DNA of 64,000 nucleotides from Gottfriedia acidiceleris. Lineage in GTDB: Bacteria; Bacillota; Bacilli; Bacillales; Bacillaceae_G. Below the pieces are notes generated by a model. It saw only the letters and a program-made list of their open reading frames with translations, made no database searches and was not told where the DNA came from. The translations under genes and the position numbers were made by a program. Positions 1 through 8,788 of the stretch are shown piece by piece. The DNA lies in assembly GCF_023115465.1 (NCBI RefSeq), contig NZ_CP096034.1, positions 4,464,001-4,528,000 of the forward strand, in the 5' to 3' direction. Numbering within the stretch: position 1 is the stretch's first letter; each line of letters begins with the position of its first letter.

Positions 1-182
1 AAGGTAGTAACACTGCTATTCGAGTGGAACAAGCTAATGTCGTTGAGCAATACTTAAAAGCAAAAAAAATAATCGTCTCTGCCCGAAATGACGTTTTACG
101 TGTAGCTCCTCATTTCTACAATACAGATGATGAAGTTGTACGCGCGATTGAGGAAATTGCTTATGCAATTAGGAAATGCTAA
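1..182 (+). CDS. PLP-dependent aminotransferase, class V fold (C-terminal part)
   Basis: An open frame enters from the left edge (first full codon at base 3) and stops with TAA at 180-182. The visible 59 residues include SARNDVLRVAPHFYNTDDEV, which is typical of the last strand and helix of class V aminotransferases of the kynureninase/cysteine desulfurase type. The active-site lysine and most of the PLP fold lie outside the window, so the substrate cannot be told. The next gene starts inside its last codons (163), which suggests translational coupling. Confidence 0.7.
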   Translation, partial: GSNTAIRVEQANVVEQYLKAKKIIVSARNDVLRVAPHFYNTDDEVVRAIEEIAYAIRKC

Positions 183-789
183 CAAAAAACTATATTTTAA
201 AAAATCAATTCTAGTAATTGTCGGAACAATTTTGGTCGCACTTACCTATTACTTTTTCCAGGTGCCAAATGGAATTGTAGCTCCTGGACTTGGTGGTATC
301 TGTATGTTGATAGTTAAATTTTTACCTTTTCCATTAGGGATTCTTTACTTTTTATTAAACATACCACTATTTTTAATTGGATACCGAGCAGTTGGTGTAC
401 CATTTGCATTGCTTAGTTTACTCGGAATGTGTAGTTTATCATTCTTCTTAACTCTCTTCTCCTCACTACCAGGCCCGAATCTTCCGTTAATAGGATGTAT
501 ACTCAGTGGGATTTTGTCAGGAATGGGGATTGGGATTGTGATTCTAGCAGGTGGTACAACTGGAGGTCTTGATATAGCAAGTGTAGTAATCAATAAAGAA
601 TTCCCGAATTTTTCTATTGGAAAAACGATGATGGTTATAAATGGAGTTGTCCTTTTGAGTTCCTTAATCGGAGAAGGATTACAGCGAACTTTCCTCACGT
701 TTTTTAGTATGCTGATTGCCGGAAAAAGTGTTGATTGGACGTTATCTTATAGAAAAAATTCAAGAAAGGTGGCGAAACAATATGAATGA
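163..789 (+). CDS. YitT-family integral membrane protein, short form
   Basis: The protein is 208 residues and mostly hydrophobic, with about five or six membrane segments. The stretches NIPLFLIGYRAVG and GTTGGLDIASVVINK are characteristic of the YitT/YczE membrane family, whose transport role is not established. Classical YitT proteins are about 280 residues and end in a soluble DUF2179 domain; this one stops after the membrane part. I chose ATG 163 because AGGAA stands 8 bases before it; an upstream ATG at 127 has no ribosome site and lies deep in the aminotransferase. Its last eight bases overlap the amino-acid permease start, so the three plus-strand genes look like one operon. Confidence 0.75.
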   Translation: MQLGNANKKLYFKKSILVIVGTILVALTYYFFQVPNGIVAPGLGGICMLIVKFLPFPLGILYFLLNIPLFLIGYRAVGVPFALLSLLGMCSLSFFLTLFSSLPGPNLPLIGCILSGILSGMGIGIVILAGGTTGGLDIASVVINKEFPNFSIGKTMMVINGVVLLSSLIGEGLQRTFLTFFSMLIAGKSVDWTLSYRKNSRKVAKQYE

Positions 790-2197
790 AAACAAAACTG
801 TAATTGAACGAGAAGGAGGACTAAGTCGTTCACTAAGTAGTAGACAGCTGACCATGATTGGAATTGGTGGCGCAATTGGTACCGGTTTATTTATGGGAAG
901 TGGCATTGCAATTGGATACGCTGGACCTGGGGTTATTCTAAGTTATATTATTGCTGCATTCATAGCAGTCATAATGATGTTTAGTTTATCTGAAATGGCA
1001 GTTGTGCACCCGACAGCCGGTTCATTCGGTACTTATGCAGAGATGTATTTAAATCCTTGGGCAGGTTTCCTTATTCGCTACACATATTGGGCGGCACAAG
1101 TAATCGCAATTGGTGGAGAAGCTGTTGCGGTTGGACTGTACATGCAGTATTGGTTCCCAAGTATTCCCGTTTGGTTATGGACACTTGGATTTGGTATTGC
1201 TTTAGTCCTTGTGAACAGCAGGTCTGTTTCCAACTTTGGTCAAATCGAGTATTGGTTTGCAATGATTAAAGTCGTTGCTATTGTACTGTTCATAGTTTTT
1301 GGTGTTTCGCTCCTATTTGGAATTGGACATTCACACTCTGTTGGTTTCCACCATTATACCGATCAGCACGGGTTCCTACCTAATGGATTTAAAGGTGTTT
1401 GGATGGCTGTACTTATGGCAATCTTTAGTTTTTATGGTGTAGAGATTGTCGCTGTAACAGCAGGGGAATCTAAAGATCCAAAAAAAGCTATTCCTAAAGC
1501 AATGAAGAGCATGGTCCTACGTTTGTTTTTATTCTATATTCTATCATTAGGAATCATCGTTGCTGTTATCCCTTGGATGCAAGCAGGTGCCCATGAGGTT
1601 TCTGGATCACCGTTTGTAAAAGTCTTTGAGAGTTCTGGTGTTAGATATGCGGCCGGCATTATGAATTTTGTTATCTTAACCGCTGCACTATCCAGTATGA
1701 ATACTAATTTATACTTAACATCACGTATGTTATTCTCCTTATCTCGTGGAGATTATGCTCCAAAATCATTCGGTATATTATCTAAAAATGGTACGCCAGT
1801 AACCGCAATTTTCATTTCAAGTGCAGGTGTATTAATCGCAACTGTATTGTCTATGTACTACCCAGATACATTTAACAAATTATTTGGTATCTCAATCTTT
1901 GGTGGTATTTTAGTATGGCTTATGATTTTAATTAGTCATCTTCGTTTTAGAAAAACCGTTCACCTTCATTATAACGAGCCATTACCAGTTAAAGCACCGC
2001 TCTTTCCATTTCTTCAATGGATCGGAATACTACTACTTAGTGGTATCTTAATAACAATGGCATTTTCACCGGATTGGAACTCAGCTTGGAAAATTGGTGT
2101 TCCGTGGGTCATATTAGTATCAATTGGCTACTGGATCCAAAAAAATCGCAAATCAATTTTATACAAACATAATTCAAATAATAAATCTGCACTTTAA
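782..2197 (+). CDS. Amino-acid permease (APC superfamily, AAT type)
   Basis: The protein has 471 residues with twelve predicted membrane helices. After a short cytoplasmic tail comes LTMIGIGGAIGTGLFMGSG, the first-helix signature of APC amino-acid transporters that binds the substrate alpha-carboxylate and amine. EMAVVHPTAGSFGTYAE in helix 3 and NSRSVSNFGQIEYWFAMIK fit the bacterial AAT family (AapA, RocE, LysP, GabP group). The substrate cannot be assigned from sequence alone. ATG 782 is preceded by AAGGTGG at proper spacing and overlaps the end of the YitT gene; an in-frame upstream ATG at 716 is unlikely. A strong terminator follows, so this is the last gene of the unit. Confidence 0.85.
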   Translation: MNENKTVIEREGGLSRSLSSRQLTMIGIGGAIGTGLFMGSGIAIGYAGPGVILSYIIAAFIAVIMMFSLSEMAVVHPTAGSFGTYAEMYLNPWAGFLIRYTYWAAQVIAIGGEAVAVGLYMQYWFPSIPVWLWTLGFGIALVLVNSRSVSNFGQIEYWFAMIKVVAIVLFIVFGVSLLFGIGHSHSVGFHHYTDQHGFLPNGFKGVWMAVLMAIFSFYGVEIVAVTAGESKDPKKAIPKAMKSMVLRLFLFYILSLGIIVAVIPWMQAGAHEVSGSPFVKVFESSGVRYAAGIMNFVILTAALSSMNTNLYLTSRMLFSLSRGDYAPKSFGILSKNGTPVTAIFISSAGVLIATVLSMYYPDTFNKLFGISIFGGILVWLMILISHLRFRKTVHLHYNEPLPVKAPLFPFLQWIGILLLSGILITMAFSPDWNSAWKIGVPWVILVSIGYWIQKNRKSILYKHNSNNKSAL

Positions 2198-2237
2198 TTT
2201 ATTAACTCAAATTTTTTTAAAGATTGTTAGAAAAACA

Positions 2238-2286
2238 AAAAGACAGGTATAAAAGAGGAAATCGCCTTTTATCTCTGTCTCTTTTT
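2238..2286 (+). terminator. Rho-independent terminator after the permease
   Basis: AAAGACAGGTATAAAAG pairs imperfectly with CTTTTATCTCTGTCT across a short loop, and a T-rich tract follows on the plus strand. Confidence 0.8.
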
Positions 2287-2606
2287 ATTCTATTTATTGA
2301 TTTAACGATTTCTCAACCTTTACAGTTTTAATAGACTAAGCGCTAATAAACTTAGGCAGTACATTAGCTCCGTTATCGTAGCATTGTATGGCTGACTTGA
2401 GAATTTTCTTAATATGTAGAACATAAATGCTGTCTTCCCTACTATGGAACCAAGCTGAGAAGTAAAATTCGCTAGAAATAACCATAAAAAATTTTTGTTT
2501 AATTTTCAGATAAAGACTCGTAAGATTTTTTTGAAGTTTCCCTAACTTTTCGTATAATCACTGCCATCATATACCAAAATAATCGTAATCAGTTATTTTA
2601 AATGGG
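2287..2606. other. Intergenic stretch with no recognised gene
   Basis: About 320 bases of AT-rich sequence between the permease terminator and a small membrane-protein gene. No ORF with a ribosome site, RNA fold or repeat was recognised. It should contain the promoter of the next gene, but no convincing -35/-10 pair was found. Confidence 0.5.
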
Positions 2607-2873
2607 GTGCGGGAATTGAAGGTGTTTTGGGTATTTCTATGTTTATTTATTCTAGAGATGTGCTTATTGGAAGGGATCGACTTATATAATGGGGATGAAT
2701 TTCCTCACTTACTAACGAATATAAAGCTTAGCAAAACCGAACTAGTAGGTGAAGATTATGTATTAATTTTCTTTTTTACCGTACCATTCGGCATTGCCAA
2801 AATCGTCCTATCGTATATGAAAAAACTAAAAAAGAAACGAAATCAAGAACAAAATCAAAATACTTCTAATTAA
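2607..2873 (+). CDS. Small two-helix membrane protein, function unknown
   Basis: The frame encodes 88 residues. Residues 7-25 (VFWVFLCLFILEMCLLEGI) and about 51-71 (YVLIFFFTVPFGIAKIVLSY) are hydrophobic helices, and the tail is lysine- and asparagine-rich (KKLKKKRNQEQNQN). The start is probably GTG 2607; the nearby ATG 2602 is in another frame and stops at once. A terminator follows directly, which supports a real transcription unit. I do not recognise the family. The upstream ribosome site is G-rich but not canonical. Confidence 0.55.
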   Translation: MRELKVFWVFLCLFILEMCLLEGIDLYNGDEFPHLLTNIKLSKTELVGEDYVLIFFFTVPFGIAKIVLSYMKKLKKKRNQEQNQNTSN

Positions 2874-2877
2874 ATCG

Positions 2878-2918
2878 AAAGAGAATGCAGTTAGAGCTTC
2901 TAAGCTGCATTCTCTTTT
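2878..2918 (+). terminator. Terminator between convergent genes
   Basis: AAAGAGAATGCAG pairs with CTGCATTCTCTTT around a 14-base loop and a T-rich tract follows on the plus strand. The hairpin also covers the last codons of the minus-strand germination permease gene. Confidence 0.85.
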
Positions 2919-4024
2919 ATTTTTGTTTTTGCTTTTTTTTGGATAACTGCAATGACTAACAGAACAGTAGGAATAATGATTTGTAAAGGTATATGTAAAT
3001 AGTAAGGCACAATGTCGAACCCCTCTTTATAGTGCTCTAAATAGTCAGGTGCCATCCATACGGAACAAATTACTATGATGACTGCAATTGGATATGTAAG
3101 TGTATCCGATTTTTTCACTTTAAATAAATCTGCCGCTCCTATAATCGCACAAAAGAAAAAAACCGTTATCTTAATAAATCCCCCTACAGCAATTACAATG
3201 ACAATAATTGAATCGAGTCTTTGAATAAAATCAGCAATATTGATATAACTAATTGCTGTTAAGATAGGATAAGTTGCTCTAACCACCGTATTTGCTCCTA
3301 AAATACAAATATTAAGCATTGTTACTAAAGTTAAAAGCAGTCCTGCAAACATTAATCCAGGAATACCGACCTTCCATGCATAATCGGGTTTCTTTAAATA
3401 AGGTAAAAGCATAGTGAATACAACCATTTCACCAAATGGAAATGTAACCGTTAAAGGGTAAGCCTCTTTTATTACCGTTTTCCAACCGGTCTCTAGTACA
3501 GGTCTTAAATTATCAGTTTTTATTATGCCTGCAATTACTTCAAAACCAATTATTGATACGATTATCATGATGATTACGATAAACAAAAACTCACATATTC
3601 TACCGAATACTTCAAAGCCTTTAAAGACCGCATACATACATAAAAACATAAATAAAATACCAATTGAAATAAGAGAGGACGCGTTGTAAAGTGTAATCAC
3701 TAGTAATTCTTCAAAGTCTCTAAGAACTCGTGCTCCTATATAAATAAAATAGAGAATATAAACCAATGCTAGAAATTTGCCTGCAAACTTCCCTAAAATA
3801 GATTGAACATATCTCGTAAATGGTAACTCAGGATACAGGTCAAATAATTTGATGTAAACACAAAATAGTAAGCATCCAGTAACCAAAGCAATTAAAACAC
3901 TAATCCAAGCATCCTGCATTGCACCAGATGCAAGTCCTACTAATGTAGCGCTCCCCATTTCAAATAAAAATATAATACTAAAGTATTGGTAGGCACCTAT
4001 TGATAATTTTCGATTCATTAGCAT
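2900..4024 (-). CDS. Spore germination receptor B subunit (GerAB-type permease)
   Basis: The protein is 374 residues with ten hydrophobic segments, and belongs to the GerAB branch of the APC-like transporters, the membrane subunit that holds the germinant-binding site in the spore inner membrane. N-terminal features such as YFSIIFLFEMGSATLVGLASG and TRYVQSILGKFAGK match the family. It is the last gene of an A-C-B operon, 11 bases after the C subunit. B. subtilis gerK has the same A-C-B order, whereas gerA and gerB are A-B-C. The germinant cannot be predicted. Confidence 0.88.
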   Translation of the reverse strand: MLMNRKLSIGAYQYFSIIFLFEMGSATLVGLASGAMQDAWISVLIALVTGCLLFCVYIKLFDLYPELPFTRYVQSILGKFAGKFLALVYILYFIYIGARVLRDFEELLVITLYNASSLISIGILFMFLCMYAVFKGFEVFGRICEFLFIVIIMIIVSIIGFEVIAGIIKTDNLRPVLETGWKTVIKEAYPLTVTFPFGEMVVFTMLLPYLKKPDYAWKVGIPGLMFAGLLLTLVTMLNICILGANTVVRATYPILTAISYINIADFIQRLDSIIVIVIAVGGFIKITVFFFCAIIGAADLFKVKKSDTLTYPIAVIIVICSVWMAPDYLEHYKEGFDIVPYYLHIPLQIIIPTVLLVIAVIQKKAKTKIKENAA

Positions 4025-4035
4025 TCCCTTCTTTT

Positions 4036-5217
4036 CTAAAATGGATAAGCTTTTTTTCTCATACCTACATTATTTATTTGAACATCAACATTAACTTTCA
4101 CTTTTGCTTTTTGAAATTGGTCATTCCAATTTTTCTCATATTTTTTAAAAACTTTTGGTTCCGATAAATGTAGTTTTTCTCCAAAACCAAAAATATCTGC
4201 CCCATAACCTTGTGCTTCTTTAATCCCTTTTTCAATTGTTTCCTTTACTGCTTTCTCACTTAATAATTCATATTTTTCAAGTGTTTTTGCTTGGTCGAAA
4301 TTGTCATTACAAAGTACTTCATCAATAATAGCAATAGCTTTTACATTTATGCTAATACTTGGTATCTTATTTTTCATTTTAATCTTCGTGTCGGTTTTCA
4401 AACGGGTAATCTCCATCGAATCATATTCTTTTTTGCTGCATTTTATTTGTATATTCGTTTCCTTTATAGCATTATCAACTATTTGAACCGATTTTGCAGG
4501 AGGACCATCTAACCATCCAACTAACTTTCCTTTTTTAATAACCCCTAGTCCTTCAATCTTGTTATAGGATGATTTAACACTTGAAAAATTATCAAGCGTT
4601 TCAGATTTCTCAGTTTCATTTTCTAAAATTGCACCATTAACGACCGGTTCTCTACCACTACTTGAAAGGGCTGCTATTACTTGACGCATTTGTATTTCTT
4701 GATTTTCTCCTAGTAGTGAAGACGTATTCTTAATTTTTCCTACGATTGATTTAGCCGGTAATTTATCAAGAGCAGGTAAGTTATTCATTACTTTATAAAC
4801 ACTGTCGTTCCTTGCAATAATGACCGGAATGTTAACACGTATTTTGGAATCCCTCTCAAATACGTCAAATATATAATTTAATGATTTTTTTTTTGCTAAG
4901 TTTTCACCAATGACAACGAGTGCTACGTGAGAATATATATTTGAACGAGAAACACTTTTTGTAATATTTCGCGCCGCTTCTGAAATCGTTCTACCTTTTT
5001 GTTCTAGAGAAATAACTGGTGTACCTATTGAACCAGTTATACTTGCAATTGCACTCGGATTAATGATTTGAAGGACCATATTGTATTGATTATCTTTCGG
5101 TAAATAATCGACACCCATGGCTACCACGATTGATACACTGTTTAATTCTTTATAATTAGAACAACTCACCAAAAGTAAACTTGTAATAAGAATTAAGATT
5201 ATACATTTTCTTTTCAT
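4036..5217 (-). CDS. Spore germination receptor C subunit (Ger(x)C lipoprotein)
   Basis: The protein is 393 residues. It starts with a lipoprotein signal whose lipobox LVSC places the lipidated cysteine at residue 19, followed directly by SNYKELNSVSIVVAMGVDY, the conserved start of Ger(x)C proteins. This subunit sits on the outer face of the spore inner membrane and is needed for receptor assembly. GADIFGFGEKLH near residue 340 and the KVNVDVQINNVG tail are family features. It follows the A subunit by two bases, so the two genes are tightly coupled. Confidence 0.9.
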   Translation of the reverse strand: MKRKCIILILITSLLLVSCSNYKELNSVSIVVAMGVDYLPKDNQYNMVLQIINPSAIASITGSIGTPVISLEQKGRTISEAARNITKSVSRSNIYSHVALVVIGENLAKKKSLNYIFDVFERDSKIRVNIPVIIARNDSVYKVMNNLPALDKLPAKSIVGKIKNTSSLLGENQEIQMRQVIAALSSSGREPVVNGAILENETEKSETLDNFSSVKSSYNKIEGLGVIKKGKLVGWLDGPPAKSVQIVDNAIKETNIQIKCSKKEYDSMEITRLKTDTKIKMKNKIPSISINVKAIAIIDEVLCNDNFDQAKTLEKYELLSEKAVKETIEKGIKEAQGYGADIFGFGEKLHLSEPKVFKKYEKNWNDQFQKAKVKVNVDVQINNVGMRKKAYPF

Positions 5218-5219
5218 AC

Positions 5220-6743
5220 TTATTCTCCAGTACTTTGTTCTTTAACCGTTTTTGGATTTCCTTGACTAGGTACAACTAAAATTGTATCTTTTTGACTTTT
5301 TATACGAAATGGTGCAAATGGTGCGAAATATGGTTCTCCAAAAGATCGTAAGCTACACATATGTAATAATATAATTAAACCACCAATCAAAATTCCAAAT
5401 AAACCAATGTAAGCTGCTGCTAATAATAATATAAACCTAAGAATCCTTGCGGCAATTGACATATTATAATAAGGGATCGTAAAGCTAGCAATCGCTGTAA
5501 TCGATACGATGATTACCATTGACGCAGATACAAACCCTGCTTGTACAGCTGCTTGCCCTAAGATTAAGGCTCCAACGATTGAAAGCGCCTGACCAACCGC
5601 TCTTGGCATTCGAATTCCAGCTTCACGTAATACTTCAAAAATTAGTTCCATACCAAGAGCTTCAACAATTGCTGGCAAAGGTACACCTTCACGTTGGGCA
5701 GCCAAACTTACTAATAATACAGTTGGAATTACAGCCTGATGAAATGAAGTAATTGCAATGAAAATGCCAGGTGCAAATAAGGCAGTCCAAAAGGACATAT
5801 AACGCAGCAATCTTAAAAAAGTACCAATATATGAGCTTTGATAATAATCCTCAGGAGATTGAAAAAACTGTGTAAATGTAGCTGGTAAAATTAAGACAAA
5901 AGGTGTACCAGCTGTGAAAATAGCCACACGACCTTCCAGTAAGTTACCTACTACAGCATCGGGTCTTTCTGAGTTAATCATTGTAGGAAAAATAGTTTTT
6001 TGATCGTTCTGAATATAGTTTTCAATATAGCTGGATTCTAGGATTTCATCTGCATTAATAGCCTCTAAACGATATTTTACTTCCCTTAACAGCTCTTCAT
6101 CTACAACACCTTTTATATACATTATTTCTACGTCTGTTCTCGTTACTTCACCTATTTTCATTGACTCTATTCGTAGCGCTGGGTGCTGGATTCTATTACG
6201 AATCAGAGAAGTATTAGTACGTAAGCTCTCTGTGAAGCTATCCTTTGGTCCTCTGATTACAGTTTGCGTTGAAGGCTCTGATATACTTCTAGATTGGACC
6301 ATTTTTGTACATGCAACTAAGAAGTTACTATCATGATCTAAAAGAACAACGGTATCTCCAATCAGTAATGCCGATAAGAGATTTGTATAGCTTGATTGTG
6401 ATTTTAAACTCGAAACAGCTATTACGCTTTTTAACCCATTCTCTAAATCTGTTAATGACAGCGTTGTTTCTTTTTCCGAATTAATTTTAACGATTTTATT
6501 AATGATTCCATCATTTACTAATTTCTCATTTGAAATTCCGTCAATATGGATCACAGCAAAAGAATACTGCATACCTTCCCCAAGTGTTTCATGACGAATC
6601 ACAAGGTCGGAGCTATCTCCAAAATCATCTTTTATTCTTTTTATATTTTCTAAAATGTCCTTACTTAAAGAGCGCGATATGTTATTTTGAAAGGGAATTT
6701 TTTTATTTGTAGCTGCACTATTGGTTTCTTTGTAGTTAAACAC
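5220..6743 (-). CDS. Spore germination receptor A subunit (GerA family)
   Basis: A soluble N-terminal half (FGDSSDLVIR, ESSYIENYIQND) is followed by a membrane half with TPFVLILPATFTQFFQSPED, QREGVPLPAIVEALGMELIF and EAGIRMPRAVGQALSIVGAL, all classic GerAA motifs. The A subunit works with B and C in the germinant receptor. I prefer GTG 6743 (507 residues) because GGGGCGGTG lies just upstream. The longer ATG at 6803 (527 residues) has no ribosome site, and a sigma-G-like promoter seems to lie inside that extension. This is the first gene of the operon and should be transcribed in the forespore. Confidence 0.88.
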   Translation of the reverse strand: MFNYKETNSAATNKKIPFQNNISRSLSKDILENIKRIKDDFGDSSDLVIRHETLGEGMQYSFAVIHIDGISNEKLVNDGIINKIVKINSEKETTLSLTDLENGLKSVIAVSSLKSQSSYTNLLSALLIGDTVVLLDHDSNFLVACTKMVQSRSISEPSTQTVIRGPKDSFTESLRTNTSLIRNRIQHPALRIESMKIGEVTRTDVEIMYIKGVVDEELLREVKYRLEAINADEILESSYIENYIQNDQKTIFPTMINSERPDAVVGNLLEGRVAIFTAGTPFVLILPATFTQFFQSPEDYYQSSYIGTFLRLLRYMSFWTALFAPGIFIAITSFHQAVIPTVLLVSLAAQREGVPLPAIVEALGMELIFEVLREAGIRMPRAVGQALSIVGALILGQAAVQAGFVSASMVIIVSITAIASFTIPYYNMSIAARILRFILLLAAAYIGLFGILIGGLIILLHMCSLRSFGEPYFAPFAPFRIKSQKDTILVVPSQGNPKTVKEQSTGE

Positions 6744-6770
6744 TTTTTTCACCGCCCCATAATCATGGCT

Positions 6771-6801
6771 TATTATTCTTATACTTTTTCCAAAATATTT
6801 C
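6771..6801 (-). promoter_or_regulatory. Possible sigma-G promoter of the germination operon
   Basis: On the minus strand GAAATA is followed after 18 bases by AATAATA (6771-6777), close to the sigma-G -10 consensus CATAMTA; the -35 match is weak (4 of 6 against TGMATA). Transcription would start about 20 bases before the preferred GTG start. Family knowledge says ger operons are forespore genes; the site itself is inferred. Confidence 0.4.
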
Positions 6802-6840
6802 ATTTAATGTATTGTTTTCTAAGTGATTTATTTTGCACAC

Positions 6841-6868
6841 AAAAAAAAGGCTGTCTCATGAGACACCC
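6841..6868 (-). terminator. Terminator of the UDP-glucose dehydrogenase gene
   Basis: The perfect palindrome TGTCTCATGAGACA, extended by flanking G/C pairs, is followed by nine T on the minus strand. Confidence 0.85.
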
Positions 6869-6965
6869 CGCTTCACTTTTGCTATAAAAAATTTTTTCCA
6901 CTAGTTTGCTCAATCTTTAAAAATGCCGTGTCTTATGTATGCAACTTTAGAGTCCAACTCTATAT

Positions 6966-8297
6966 TTATTTACTAATAAGCTGTGGGATTGGATTCACTG
7001 GCTTTCGACCGATTGAGTAATAGTGGATGTTCTTTTTTTGCATTTTAGTTAATTCAAAACAGTTACGTCCATCAATTACTAACGGAAGCTTCATTAAATC
7101 CTCATACAATTGGACATTAGTTTCTACGATTTCTCTCCATTCTGTCAAAATTAGTGTAGCCTCTTTATCACGAATAGTTTCCTTTACATTTATTGAATAA
7201 TTTATAGAATCTCCGAATACTTTTCTTAATTCAGGTAAGGCATACGGATCATATACTGTTATTTTAGTACCTTCACTGATGAACTGATTAATTAAATCGA
7301 TAGAAGGTGCATGTCGAATATCATTTGTATTTGGTTTAAAGCTAACTCCTAATATTGCAATTTCTTTATTTTTTAAATCCCCAAAAATAGATTTTGTTAA
7401 TTCAAAAAGTTTTAATTTCTGTTGATTATTAATTGTAATAACAGATTTTAATAGTTTTAAATCTACACCTACTAGCTCAGCCTCTTTTACTAAAGCAGTC
7501 GTATCCTTTGGGAAACAAGATCCGCCATATCCAATTCCAGCTTTTAAAAATTTTGAACCAATTCGGTGGTCTAGCCCGATACCATGAGCAACATGATCAA
7601 CATTAGCATCCAGTTTTTCACAGATCATGGCAATTTCATTAATAAAACTTATTTTAGTAGCTAAAAATGCATTAGATGCATACTTAATCATTTCGGCACT
7701 TCTTGCATCTGTTGTATAAATAGCCGTATTAAATGGTTTATATAATTCCTTTACCAATTCAGTTGCACTTTGACTTTCGGAACCAATGACAATTCGATCA
7801 CCATTAAATAGATCGTATAGTGCAGAACCTTCCCTTAAAAATTCAGGATTTGATACAATATCAATCGTTAAATGGCGAGGGGCATTTTCTAACATTATTC
7901 TCTGAACTGCCTCATTCGTTCCAACTGGAACAGTGCTTTTAATAACAACTGTTAGATTTTTTTTAGCATTGATTGCAATCTCTTTCGCAACATTTTTTAA
8001 ATAGTGCAAATTTGCTGTTCCATCTGGAAGTTCTGGTGTACCGACCGCAATAAATATGATATCTGCATGGCTATAAGCTTCTTTGAAATTTGTTGTAAAC
8101 TCAATTTTATTAAGGAAAATATTTTCTAATAATGACTCTTTCAAACCCGGTTCAAAAATAGGACAAATTCCCTTTTGCAGTAATTGAATTTTTTCAACAT
8201 CAATATCAACACACGTTACATTATAACCAACTGAAGCAAATGAAACTCCTGTAGTAAGACCAACATACCCCGTACCAGCAACAACTATATGCGTCAT
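6966..8297 (-). CDS. tuaD: UDP-glucose 6-dehydrogenase
   Basis: The 443-residue enzyme oxidises UDP-glucose to UDP-glucuronate with two NAD+, feeding acidic cell-surface polymers. The Rossmann motif GTGYVG is at residues 8-13, the central NPEFLREGSA motif is near residue 150, and the catalytic cysteine lies in YGGSCFPKDT at residue 261. The C-terminal domain has GVSFKPNTNDIRHAPS. In B. subtilis, tuaD belongs to the teichuronic acid operon; here the gene stands alone between its own terminator and the mbl terminator, so the polymer it serves is not shown. The symbol is by similarity (Ugd/TuaD/YwqF cannot be separated). Confidence 0.88.
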   Translation of the reverse strand: MTHIVVAGTGYVGLTTGVSFASVGYNVTCVDIDVEKIQLLQKGICPIFEPGLKESLLENIFLNKIEFTTNFKEAYSHADIIFIAVGTPELPDGTANLHYLKNVAKEIAINAKKNLTVVIKSTVPVGTNEAVQRIMLENAPRHLTIDIVSNPEFLREGSALYDLFNGDRIVIGSESQSATELVKELYKPFNTAIYTTDARSAEMIKYASNAFLATKISFINEIAMICEKLDANVDHVAHGIGLDHRIGSKFLKAGIGYGGSCFPKDTTALVKEAELVGVDLKLLKSVITINNQQKLKLFELTKSIFGDLKNKEIAILGVSFKPNTNDIRHAPSIDLINQFISEGTKITVYDPYALPELRKVFGDSINYSINVKETIRDKEATLILTEWREIVETNVQLYEDLMKLPLVIDGRNCFELTKMQKKNIHYYSIGRKPVNPIPQLISK

Positions 8298-8721
8298 AGT
8301 TCATCTCCATCCTATACAATTAATCAGTAAAGATAAAAAAATCTTTAACACTGCCTAAAGTAATAAAATTTACTTTTAATTGCAAAGTCAGTTTTGATCT
8401 CAATAGGTCTACTGCTTTTTAAATAGATTAGATAACGATCCCATCAACCTTTTTCCGATTTTCTTTAGATAAAGTCCGTTAAACTAGAGGAGCGTTTTAC
8501 ATAATTTTAAGATGTTAGAGTTTTAAGTATTAAATCATATGTACTTTTCACCTTGATAATCCATGTTTTACAATTACTTAATTTAACCTTTAAATGGAGC
8601 GTTTTAAACTTTGATACTCTCCTTTTCTCTTTTCCAACTTTAACTACCTTCTTGTTCATCTTAACTTTACAAAACCTAAACAATTTTCTTACAAAGATAA
8701 CTGCTCCTAATAAATTCAAAA
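8298..8721. other. Intergenic stretch between ugd and mbl
   Basis: This AT-rich stretch carries the ugd upstream region and ends at the mbl terminators. Weak pyrimidine-rich blocks (AACCTTT, AAACTTT, CAACTTT, TAACTTT at 8586, 8607, 8636, 8663) recur at irregular spacing. A lysine-rich 70-codon minus-strand frame (8507-8719) has no good ribosome site and overlaps an opposite frame of similar length, so I do not call it a gene. Confidence 0.5.
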
Positions 8722-8722
8722 C

Positions 8723-8755
8723 AAAAAAATCCCAAGCACTATATGCTTGAGATTT
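8723..8755 (-). terminator. Terminator of mbl
   Basis: On the minus strand AAATCTCAAGC, a short loop and GCTTGGGATTT are followed by a run of T. A second, similar hairpin (TCTCAAGCTATGTAGCTTGA) lies just before it at about 8766-8786, giving a tandem pair with a shared core. Confidence 0.85.
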
Positions 8756-8788
8756 CAGTGTGTATTCAAGCTACATAGCTTGAGATTT

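Noticed and set aside
8507-8719. Lysine-rich 70-codon minus-strand frame
   Set aside because: No good ribosome site, composition follows the AT-rich DNA, and an equally long frame exists on the other strand.
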